NCBI RefSeq assembly: GCF_003076595.1
Contig: NZ_CP025785.1
Coordinates: 774,398 to 838,397 of the forward strand
Source: Candidatus Borreliella tachyglossi
GTDB lineage: Bacteria > Spirochaetota > Spirochaetia > Borreliales > Borreliaceae
DNA: 64,000 nt
Reading direction: 5' to 3'
Shown here: one piece after another, positions 35,814-42,888 of the stretch
Numbering within the stretch: position 1 is the stretch's first letter
How the letters are laid out: each line of letters starts with the position of its first letter
Translations under genes and position numbers: made by a program
Notes under the pieces: model-generated
The model's database searches: none
Told to the model about the DNA's origin: nothing
What the model saw: only the letters and a program-made list of their open reading frames with translations

Positions 35814-37487
35814 TTGAAGATAAGTTTTTATATTTTTATGTTTCTAAGCATTTGTTTTCCTCTTTCAGCAAATGTTAATCTTTATTTTCAGAGAGCTTTG
35901 ACAGGGAAAGTGATAGGAAATCCTATCCTTGATGAAAGGCGTAATACTATTACTGTGTTGACAAAAGATAAGTGGCTGACAACTTATACTATGTCTTTAG
36001 AGAAAAAGTATTCTTACAGATTAAATAGGATTCCTTATCCCTATCTTTTAAAGGATTTTGATAATGGATATTATGTTATTACAGGTCGTAATGAAGTCCA
36101 CAAAATTAGAAGGGGAAAACTTATTTGGAAGTATAAACTGAATTCTTCTCCTATTAAAGCACCCTCAATAGGCAATGGTTATATTTTAATCCCTCAGCTT
36201 GATGGGAGGGTTATTGCTTTAAATCTTGGAACTGGTCAAAAAGTTTTTGAGATAGATATGGGAGAAAAGGCTACGACTTCTTCTGTTGTTCTTGAAAATG
36301 GTAATTTTTATATTGCAAGTGAAAATAATACAATATTTGCTTTTAATTCTCTAGGAGAGGAAATGTGGAGTGATGGCCTTATATCTACTCCTAATGTATT
36401 GATGATCAATACTAATGATGAGATAATTGTTGGGCATCAATCTGGTCATGTTGTTGCTTATCGTAGTGATGTTGGCAAGGTTTCAGGATCTGTTAAATTA
36501 GACTATCCTGTTAATTTTTTATTTGAAAAATTTAATGGCGAATATATTGTAGTATCTGATGTTGGAGTTTTTTCAAATTTAAGTAGAGATCTTGAAATTA
36601 GATTTTCTGAAAACTTGAGCTTCGATGTTAAAGAAGCTGTCCTTTATAATAATAAAAATCTTTTCATTGCCATAAAACCAAATGGAATTTTATCTCTTGA
36701 TGAGTATTTCAGACCGATTGATAGATATGATAATATGGAAGGGATATCAGGACTTAGTGCTAATATTGGAATAATTACTACAGGTGGTCTTAATTGGATA
36801 CTAACGACTTATTATTATAAATATGAAGATGAACTTGATGTTAAAACTTGGAATCATACATTAGGTAATAGATATCATCAAAATAGAATAGACTTTAGAG
36901 AAAAATCTTTATTATATCATGAAGAAATTTATTTATCTCTTGATGAGACGTTAAATTCTGTATACAGTAGGGAAGCATATGAGAAATTTTTAAATATACT
37001 AGAGTCTTTGGTAATCAGATATGGCACTTTACCTAAGAAGTATTTAGATCTATATAAAAAAGCTCTAATTAATTGGCTTTTGCCAAGAGATGGAATTGAT
37101 AGAATAGCTCAAAGAGGGGAGCTTTATAAATATTTCATGTATGTTGATGATGAATCTGCAGTTAAAAGCTTTATAAACATGGCAATTAAGGAAAAGAATA
37201 TCAGTAATATAATTAGATTAGTTAAAAGTATTGCGCAATTTGAAGACTATCATGGGCAAGATGACCTTGTGTATAACTATATGCAATATGTGATATTAAA
37301 TTATCAGGGGAATTTAGACATAGCTTATGCCGTTCTTCTAAACTTGCGCAAGATAATTTTGAGCTCTACAAAGGATAATCTTAAAATTTATAAGGGTAAG
37401 TATTTAACTTTATTGAAGTTTATCAGACGCCAAAATTTTTCTGAGAAAATTAATCAATATATTAACGAAATTATTGCAACTCTTTAA
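35814..37487 (+). CDS. Secreted PQQ-like beta-propeller protein
   Basis: The 557-residue product starts with a signal peptide (ISFYIFMFLSICFPLSA, cleavage likely near residue 20). Residues about 30-330 contain blade-like repeats of the PQQ/BamB type: QLDGRVIALNLGTGQKVFEI, then ASENNTIFAFNSLGEEMW, then GHQSGHVVAYRSDVGKVSG. The C-terminal 200 residues are mostly helical and unlike any family I can name. Function is unknown; a periplasmic scaffold role would fit the fold. The start is TTG at 35814, with CAGGA some 16 bases upstream, so initiation looks weak. It corresponds to BB0743 by position. Confidence 0.75.
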   Translation: MKISFYIFMFLSICFPLSANVNLYFQRALTGKVIGNPILDERRNTITVLTKDKWLTTYTMSLEKKYSYRLNRIPYPYLLKDFDNGYYVITGRNEVHKIRRGKLIWKYKLNSSPIKAPSIGNGYILIPQLDGRVIALNLGTGQKVFEIDMGEKATTSSVVLENGNFYIASENNTIFAFNSLGEEMWSDGLISTPNVLMINTNDEIIVGHQSGHVVAYRSDVGKVSGSVKLDYPVNFLFEKFNGEYIVVSDVGVFSNLSRDLEIRFSENLSFDVKEAVLYNNKNLFIAIKPNGILSLDEYFRPIDRYDNMEGISGLSANIGIITTGGLNWILTTYYYKYEDELDVKTWNHTLGNRYHQNRIDFREKSLLYHEEIYLSLDETLNSVYSREAYEKFLNILESLVIRYGTLPKKYLDLYKKALINWLLPRDGIDRIAQRGELYKYFMYVDDESAVKSFINMAIKEKNISNIIRLVKSIAQFEDYHGQDDLVYNYMQYVILNYQGNLDIAYAVLLNLRKIILSSTKDNLKIYKGKYLTLLKFIRRQNFSEKINQYINEIIATL

Positions 37488-37575
37488 CACATTCTATGTT
37501 AAGATTTATTAAATATAGTTTGTGTTGCATTGGACTTGAGATTTAAATTTATGCTGATTTAGTTCATAATAGAAT

Positions 37576-37581
37576 TATAAT
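37576..37581 (+). promoter_or_regulatory. Candidate -10 box of p83/100
   Basis: TATAAT at 37576-37581, 22 bases before the p83/100 ATG, with GGAG (37590-37593) as ribosome-binding site between. The -35 region is not recognisable. Confidence 0.45.
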
Positions 37582-37603
37582 TAAGCATAGGAGAATTTTT
37601 GTT

Positions 37604-39562
37604 ATGAAAAGAATATGGATAATTGGTGTTTCGTTGTTTGTTCTCTTAAATATTTTTACTCTTCATGCTAGAGAACTTGACAAGAAGAGATTAAAAGATT
37701 TTGTTGATATGGATCTTGAATTTGTTAATTATAGGGGTCCTTATGAGGCTACAAATACATATAGGGAAATAGTAGGAATTGGTGAATTTTTGGCTAGAAA
37801 TTTAACTGATAACAAGTCAAATTATTATAACAAATATTATGTTAATAGATACATTGATGATAAGGATGTGAAGAGTAGTACGGATGTTTTCCTTATTGGA
37901 GAGAGATCTGCTCTTGATAGTATTTTAAACCTTAGAAGAATACTTACAGGATATTTTATGGAGGCTTTTAAGTACGATAGGGATAGTGCGGAATTACTTG
38001 CTAAAGCTATTACGATATACAATGCTGTTTACCGAGGTGATTTGAATTATTATAGTAGTGCTTATATTCAGGCTGCAGTTGAGGATACAAGTAAAGAGAA
38101 TGTGGGACTCTCTAGGGTTTATAGTCAATGGACTGGGAAGACTCATATTTTCATTCCTCTTAAAAGAGATATTTTATCAGGGGATATTGAATCGGATATT
38201 GATCTTGACAGAATAGTTACAGATAAGGTGATAGAATCTCTTTTAAATGAAAATGCAGGCGGTACAGACTTTGCAAGGGACCTTACAGATATTCAGGATG
38301 AAGGCCATGGTATGGATCAGGGTAGGATCGATTTTGAGTCTGATACTTTGGAGAGCATTGATGATGGATTACGGGATACTATTGATAACTTAAGAGAGCA
38401 ACTTGAGAAAGCTACTGATGAGGAGAAGGCAGATATTCAGAAGCAAATTGAAGATAAGCGAGCTGAGAAAGAGGTGCAGGAGAAGAAGGCTAGGGAGCTT
38501 GAGGAGTCTCAGAAGAAATTAGATGATGCTCAAGATAAATTAGACATTCAAAGAGATGTGGTTAAAGATAAAATGCAAGAAAATTTTGATAAAGGCAATA
38601 GAGATAAGAATTTACCAGAACCCGGTGAGATAAGTTCTCCGAAAGTAGATAAAAAATTGGAGTTAACTGAAGCAGTTGAAGATTTAGAAGAGCAACTTGA
38701 GAAAGCTACTGATGAGGAGAAGGCAGATATTCAGAAGCAAATTGAAGATAAGCGAGCTGAGAAAGAGGTGCAGGAGAAGAAGGCTAGGGAGCTTGAGGAG
38801 TCTCAGAAGAAATTAGATGATGCTCAAGATAAATTAGACATTCAAAGAGATGTGGTTAAAGATAAAATGCAAGAAAATTTTGATAAAGGCAATAGAGATA
38901 AGAATTTACCAGAACCCGGTGAGATAAGTTCTCCGAAAGTAGATAAAAAATTGGAGTTAACTGAAGCAATTGAAGATGATGATAAGTCACCAAGTAGTAC
39001 TGATGTTGCTCAAGGTTCTGACAGGCAGTCGTTAGATTCTAAAGAGCAAGGGCAGGTGGGTGATGTAGGTAAATCTGCTAAGGATGAAAAACGTAAATCT
39101 GTGTTTTTAGAAGTACTTAATCCGAGCACAAATTTAGGTGTACTTCAATTTATTGATTCAGATGGAAATAAGTTGGAAGAGGCTTCTCAATATGGTATTA
39201 GACGGTACGGAATTTATGAAAGGTCTGATGATTTAGTAGCTATCAAGCTTTGTTCGGGTATTGCAAAGCTTCAGGTGCTTAATAAGTTAGAAAACTTAAA
39301 AGTTGAATCAGAGTCAGAATTTGAGTTAAGCAGGGATTCTTCTCTTTTTGTTGATGAGAAAATGATTTTGGTAGTAGTTAAGGATAATAACGCTTGGAAA
39401 TTAGCAAAGTTTTCTTCAAAGAACTTAAGTGATTTTATTCTATCAGAGAATGAAGTCTTGCCATTTACAAGTTTCACTGTTAAGGACGGATATGTTTATT
39501 TACAAGATACATCTAAAAGGGTCATTACTTTAGATCTTGATACTTTAAAGAAGGTATCTTGA
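37604..39562 (+). CDS. p83/100: P83/100 antigen
   Basis: P83/100 is a large antigen used in Borrelia serology, reported with membrane or periplasmic fractions; its biochemical role is not settled. The 652-residue protein has a signal peptide (IIGVSLFVLLNIFTLHA), an N-terminal globular domain to about residue 230, a highly charged coiled-coil middle, and a C-terminal domain with beta-strand character (QFIDSDGNKLEEASQYGIRR to LQDTSKRVITLDLDTLKKVS). The coiled coil contains two near-identical 98-residue units encoded by a 280-bp exact duplication with a 294-bp period. GGAG precedes the ATG. It ends at a strong hairpin that faces the tRNA operon. Confidence 0.93.
   Translation: MKRIWIIGVSLFVLLNIFTLHARELDKKRLKDFVDMDLEFVNYRGPYEATNTYREIVGIGEFLARNLTDNKSNYYNKYYVNRYIDDKDVKSSTDVFLIGERSALDSILNLRRILTGYFMEAFKYDRDSAELLAKAITIYNAVYRGDLNYYSSAYIQAAVEDTSKENVGLSRVYSQWTGKTHIFIPLKRDILSGDIESDIDLDRIVTDKVIESLLNENAGGTDFARDLTDIQDEGHGMDQGRIDFESDTLESIDDGLRDTIDNLREQLEKATDEEKADIQKQIEDKRAEKEVQEKKARELEESQKKLDDAQDKLDIQRDVVKDKMQENFDKGNRDKNLPEPGEISSPKVDKKLELTEAVEDLEEQLEKATDEEKADIQKQIEDKRAEKEVQEKKARELEESQKKLDDAQDKLDIQRDVVKDKMQENFDKGNRDKNLPEPGEISSPKVDKKLELTEAIEDDDKSPSSTDVAQGSDRQSLDSKEQGQVGDVGKSAKDEKRKSVFLEVLNPSTNLGVLQFIDSDGNKLEEASQYGIRRYGIYERSDDLVAIKLCSGIAKLQVLNKLENLKVESESEFELSRDSSLFVDEKMILVVVKDNNAWKLAKFSSKNLSDFILSENEVLPFTSFTVKDGYVYLQDTSKRVITLDLDTLKKVS
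38395..38968 (+). repeat. Perfect tandem duplication within p83/100
   Basis: Bases 38395-38674 and 38689-38968 are identical over 280 bp, with a period of 294 bp (98 codons), so the frame is kept. Each unit encodes charged coiled coil from EQLEKATDEEKAD to SPKVDKKLELTEA. The first mismatch after the copies is G at 38675 against A at 38969. Absence of silent changes points to a recent event. Confidence 0.97.
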
Positions 39563-39596
39563 ATTATTTATTTTTGTTAAATATATGTGGAGATGT

Positions 39597-39625
39597 AGAA
39601 AGGCAGAGCTTCGCTCTGCCTTTCT
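39597..39625. terminator. Bidirectional terminator between p83/100 and tRNA-Pro
   Basis: AGAAAGGCAGAGC (39597-39609), loop TTC, and the exact complement (39613-39625). The 13-bp stem has A on the left and T on the right outside, so it can terminate from both sides. It separates p83/100 from the oncoming tRNA operon. Confidence 0.85.
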
Positions 39626-39633
39626 TACTAAAA

Positions 39634-39706
39634 TCGGGACGGTGGGATTCGAACTCACGATCCCCTGCTCCCAAAGCAGGTGCCTTAGCCACTAGGCCAC
39701 GTCCCG
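39634..39706 (-). tRNA. tRNA-Pro (anticodon UGG)
   Basis: Reading the minus strand, a seven-base acceptor stem CGGGACG pairs with CGTCCCG, the anticodon arm is CCTGC-TTTGGGA-GCAGG with anticodon TGG, and the T arm contains GTTCGAATC. CCA is not encoded. It is the second gene of a two-tRNA operon, six bases after tRNA-Arg. Confidence 0.96.
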
Positions 39707-39712
39707 ATATAA

Positions 39713-39786
39713 CGCGCCAATTAGGACTCGAACCTAAAACCTACAGATTAGAAGTCTGTTGCTCTATCCAATTGAGCTATTGGCGC
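39713..39786 (-). tRNA. tRNA-Arg (anticodon UCU)
   Basis: On the minus strand the acceptor stem GCGCCAA pairs with TTGGCGC, the D arm is AGCTCAATTGGATAGAGC, the anticodon arm is ACAGA-CTTCTAA-TCTGT with anticodon TCT, and the T arm contains GGTTCGAGTCC. CCA is not encoded. It reads AGA, the commonest arginine codon here, and leads the operon. Confidence 0.96.
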
Positions 39787-39803
39787 CTTTAAACCTAAAA
39801 CTG

Positions 39804-39832
39804 AGTATATCATGTTGAAAAAACCTTGTCAA
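39804..39832 (-). promoter_or_regulatory. Promoter of the tRNA-Arg/tRNA-Pro operon
   Basis: On the minus strand TTGACA (39832-39827), exactly 17 bases, TATACT (39809-39804). Transcription would begin about ten bases before the tRNA-Arg 5' end. Near-consensus strength fits a stable-RNA promoter. Confidence 0.85.
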
Positions 39833-39887
39833 TAAAAACATTTGTTACTTTATTTTATTAATATTTTGCATGTTTTATAATTCTTTT

Positions 39888-40505
39888 ATGATTAATCTTG
39901 ACTTAATTGTAGATGAAGCTATATCTAGATACCCAAATGTTAAGCCTTTCCTAAATTTTGGAAATAATTATGAACTTTTAATAATGGTAATTTTGAGTGC
40001 AAGGACAACTGATAACATGGTTAATAAAATTGCACCTGAGCTTTTTAAAAGGTATAAAGATTTCAAGAAGTTAGCAGATGCTGATTTAGTAGAGGTTGAG
40101 AGATTAATTTATAAGTTGGGATTTCATGCAAACAAATCTAGAAACATTGTCAATTGTTCGCAAATGATTTTAAAGAATTTTAAAGGTATTATTCCAGATA
40201 ATATCGAAGATCTTATATCTCTTCCAGGGGTAGGTAGAAAAACAGCTAATGTTATTCTTGGCATTGTTTATGATAAGCCTGCGATAATTGTAGATACTCA
40301 TTTTAGTAGGGTTGTGCTTAGGCATGAAATTACACACGAGAGAACACCTTTTAAAATTGAGTTAGATTTAAAAAGTAGAATATCCCCTGAGAAGCAATAT
40401 AGGTTTTCTATGGCTATTAATAAACATGGAAGAGATATTTGCACCTCGCGTAGTAAAAATTGTAATAATTGTTTTTTAGAAAGATTTGCACCAAGACTTC
40501 TTTGA
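39888..40505 (+). CDS. nth: Endonuclease III, with an incomplete iron-sulfur motif
   Basis: Nth removes oxidised pyrimidines and cuts abasic DNA. The roughly 205-residue protein has the helix-hairpin-helix with catalytic lysine (LPGVGRKTANVIL) and catalytic aspartate (VDTHFSRV). The C-terminal cluster motif should be C-x6-C-x2-C-x5-C, but here reads three cysteines (codons at 40440, 40461 and 40470) and then alanine (40488-40490) where the fourth belongs. The protein ends five residues later. ATG 39888 is preferred: TATAAT at 39876-39881 lies six bases upstream, making the earlier in-frame ATG at 39870 fall before transcription starts. It is convergent with oppC across seven bases. Confidence 0.92.
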   Translation: MINLDLIVDEAISRYPNVKPFLNFGNNYELLIMVILSARTTDNMVNKIAPELFKRYKDFKKLADADLVEVERLIYKLGFHANKSRNIVNCSQMILKNFKGIIPDNIEDLISLPGVGRKTANVILGIVYDKPAIIVDTHFSRVVLRHEITHERTPFKIELDLKSRISPEKQYRFSMAINKHGRDICTSRSKNCNNCFLERFAPRLL

Positions 40506-40512
40506 TTCAAGT

Positions 40513-41364
40513 TTATGATGAAATAAAATAGTTCATGTACTTTTTCAGTTTAAAGCTTATTGATGCTAGTATAATGTTAATTATGAGTAATATAATTAAG
40601 GGATTTTTCCATATCCAAAAGTATTCTTCTCCCATTTCCATATATCTTAAAAGCTCTGCAAGGCTTGGATAAAATTTTTTATCTTCTTGTTGCAAGTAGT
40701 TTATTACTTCAAATTGAGTTAAGCTTTTTGAGATTTGTAGGGGGATTATTGATGATATTGATGAAAAGACTTCTGGGAATATGTGTCGTATTATTATTCT
40801 AGATTTAGTTGCTCCCATAGCTCTACTTGCTTTAACGTAATCAAAATTTTTAATAATTATAGTGTTATTTCTTGTTATAAATGAAAATCGGATCCATCCG
40901 TGTATTAGGGCTGAAGGGATTGCGACTTCTAGTATATTAAAATTTTCTTTTTGTGCAAAATAGTAAAAAATTAACATTAGGATATAAGTGAATGGCAATG
41001 TTTGTATCGCTTCTATTACTTTAGAGATTAGCAAACAAGTTTTAAGTTTTAAGCTTCCGATAATTATTCCTATAAAAATTCCAATTGTTACAGAAATTGC
41101 TGCATAGCTAAATGCAAGTAAAATAGAATTTCTAGTTGCAAGTATAAGTCTTGCCATTATATCTCTGCCCATTTTATCCGTTCCTAGAGGATTCTGAGCT
41201 GTAGGTGGTTGAGGTAATTTGTTTATTGTTTGAGAGTATATTTTATTTGGATCTTTTTTGTATATTGCGAAGTTTGAGTTTTCGTTAATCATTGTGGGAA
41301 GTATTATTAAGAATATAATAAATATTGCTAGTAATGTGATATAGGAGTTGTTCAATTTTTCCAT
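40513..41364 (-). CDS. Peptide ABC transporter permease, OppC type
   Basis: OppC-type permeases form half of the membrane channel of oligopeptide importers. The 283-residue protein has about six membrane spans, the OppC-typical periplasmic PPTAQNPLGTDKMGRDIMARLI after the first span, and an EAA-like loop KASRAMGATKSRIIIRHIFPE that contacts the ATPase. Its ATG overlaps the last base of the OppB-type gene. No substrate-binding protein or ATPase gene is nearby, so it must borrow them from another locus; Borrelia has several OppA proteins and one main opp operon elsewhere. Confidence 0.88.
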   Translation of the reverse strand: MEKLNNSYITLLAIFIIFLIILPTMINENSNFAIYKKDPNKIYSQTINKLPQPPTAQNPLGTDKMGRDIMARLILATRNSILLAFSYAAISVTIGIFIGIIIGSLKLKTCLLISKVIEAIQTLPFTYILMLIFYYFAQKENFNILEVAIPSALIHGWIRFSFITRNNTIIIKNFDYVKASRAMGATKSRIIIRHIFPEVFSSISSIIPLQISKSLTQFEVINYLQQEDKKFYPSLAELLRYMEMGEEYFWIWKNPLIILLIINIILASISFKLKKYMNYFISS

Positions 41365-42311
41365 TATTCTAATATGTCCTTATACGGATTAATATTATAT
41401 ATTACAATGTCAGTTATTAAATTTGGTATAAGCATAATAAAAACACCAATAGTTAGCAAATCTCTGTAGAGAACATAATCATTATTTCTTATAGCATTGA
41501 CTGTTAACGTGCCTATTCCATCAATTCCAAACATTGTCTCAATTAAAGATGCTCCAAAGAAGGCTGTTGCAAGAGTAGGTCTAAGGTGGGTAATTAGTGG
41601 GGATAGAGAGGGGATTAAGGCATGGTATAATATTATATGGGATTTTTTTATCCCTTTTGATTTTGCAGTTGTTATGTAAGGCTCAGATAAATTTTTATCA
41701 AGGGATTGTTTAAGCATTGTAGCATTAAATATGAAAAATGAGAAAAACCATGCAAATCCACCTATTATTAAATTTTTTGGATTTATGCTTAGATAGTAAA
41801 GTAAAGAAATTATTAGAATTACAGTAAGATTTCTTGGTAGTGAATGCAAAAATAACAATATGTGTTCTAAGGCGTTATTTAAAAATTTATTTTTTACAAG
41901 TAAAGTCCAAATGACAATAAACAAAATAGCTATTATATAAGACAACATAACACCTGGTATTGATATTTTTAAGGTATTCTTTATTTTACTAAAAATAACG
42001 GTCATTGTTGACTTTCCTTCTGTTAGTGGGGAGTAGTAAGGTGTTCCCCATATCAATCCTTTATATTTTGTTTTATATACTATGTATGAACTGCCTGCGA
42101 TGTGTTTAGCGAAGTAATCTTTGCTTAGAGGTACATTTGGGTCAAAATCGTGTACTAATTTGTAGCTTTCAATGCTTTTAAGTATTCCAATATATTCTAG
42201 ATATTTTCTGAATACATTTTTTTGAATAAATGGGATATTTGAATTGTTGTCAGAGAATGTATTTAACAATAATATACATAAAAATATGGATATAATAGCA
42301 TTAATGAACAT
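41364..42311 (-). CDS. Peptide ABC transporter permease, OppB type
   Basis: The 315-residue protein is the likely partner of the OppC-type permease, with about six membrane spans and an EAA-like loop TTAKSKGIKKSHIILYHALIPSL, followed by the OppB signature GASLIETMFGIDGIGTLTVNAIRNNDY. The N-terminal periplasmic region after the first span is longer than in a typical OppB and is poorly conserved. It corresponds to BB0747 by position. Upstream, at 42348, lies an FtsB-like gene, 36 bases away on the same strand. Confidence 0.87.
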   Translation of the reverse strand: MFINAIISIFLCILLLNTFSDNNSNIPFIQKNVFRKYLEYIGILKSIESYKLVHDFDPNVPLSKDYFAKHIAGSSYIVYKTKYKGLIWGTPYYSPLTEGKSTMTVIFSKIKNTLKISIPGVMLSYIIAILFIVIWTLLVKNKFLNNALEHILLFLHSLPRNLTVILIISLLYYLSINPKNLIIGGFAWFFSFFIFNATMLKQSLDKNLSEPYITTAKSKGIKKSHIILYHALIPSLSPLITHLRPTLATAFFGASLIETMFGIDGIGTLTVNAIRNNDYVLYRDLLTIGVFIMLIPNLITDIVIYNINPYKDILE

Positions 42312-42347
42312 AAAGAATATGTTTTTTAAAATAAAGGTAGCTATAAT

Positions 42348-42779
42348 TTACCTTCTCTGATAAGTATTTTTGATTTGGTCTAAATAACCTAATACGAAAT
42401 AAACAATAAGAGATATTACTGTGGATATTAAGTAAAAATTTTTATCTATGCTTTTATTTTTTGATGCGTTTTGTATCTTTAAAATACTTCCTTGATAGTA
42501 ATTTTCAATCTTATTAAGATTTTTTATTACTATGGATCCTTTGGGATAATATCCTATCTTACTTGCTTCTCTTAAGATTTCAGGTTTAGATACCTGTAAG
42601 TTAATATACTTTGTTTGTAGGGTTTTTTGGATTTCTTTTAATTTTTGGATATGATTTTTCATTAAAATTAAATTGCTATTCAATTCTTTGTAGCTCACAA
42701 CTCCTCTTTCTCCGAATATTGGTGTGATTATGAAGTAACTTATTAGTCCTGCATAAATGGACAACATAATTTTTTTCAT
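42348..42779 (-). CDS. FtsB/DivIC-like septum-formation protein with extra C-terminal span
   Basis: Normally called hypothetical. The roughly 143-residue protein has the layout of FtsB/DivIC: short cytoplasmic N-terminus, one membrane span (IMLSIYAGLISYFIITPIF), the GERG-V-SYKEL junction, a coiled coil (LILMKNHIQKLKEIQKTL) and ILREASKIGYYPKGSIVI, which parallels the family's E-x-A-R-x-L-G-x-x-x-P-G-E-x-V. A second membrane span near the C-terminus (FYLISTVISLIVYFVLGYL) is not usual. FtsB and DivIC join FtsL and FtsQ at the division site. ATG 42779 is preferred over 42788, which abuts a TATAAT on the minus strand (42794-42789). Confidence 0.6.
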   Translation of the reverse strand: MKKIMLSIYAGLISYFIITPIFGERGVVSYKELNSNLILMKNHIQKLKEIQKTLQTKYINLQVSKPEILREASKIGYYPKGSIVIKNLNKIENYYQGSILKIQNASKNKSIDKNFYLISTVISLIVYFVLGYLDQIKNTYQRR

Positions 42780-42888
42780 CAAAAACATATTATATTGTAA
42801 TTATATTCTTAATATACTATATTTACAAATATATTAGTACAGGTTATGCATAAATGGGATTAAGGAGCTCTGGAGAGTAAGTTTTAGT

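Noticed and set aside
39559-39792. 77-residue plus-strand open frame across the two tRNA genes
   Set aside because: It is the antisense translation of tRNA-Pro and tRNA-Arg (SNSRSPAPKAGALATRPR pattern), a well-known false protein.
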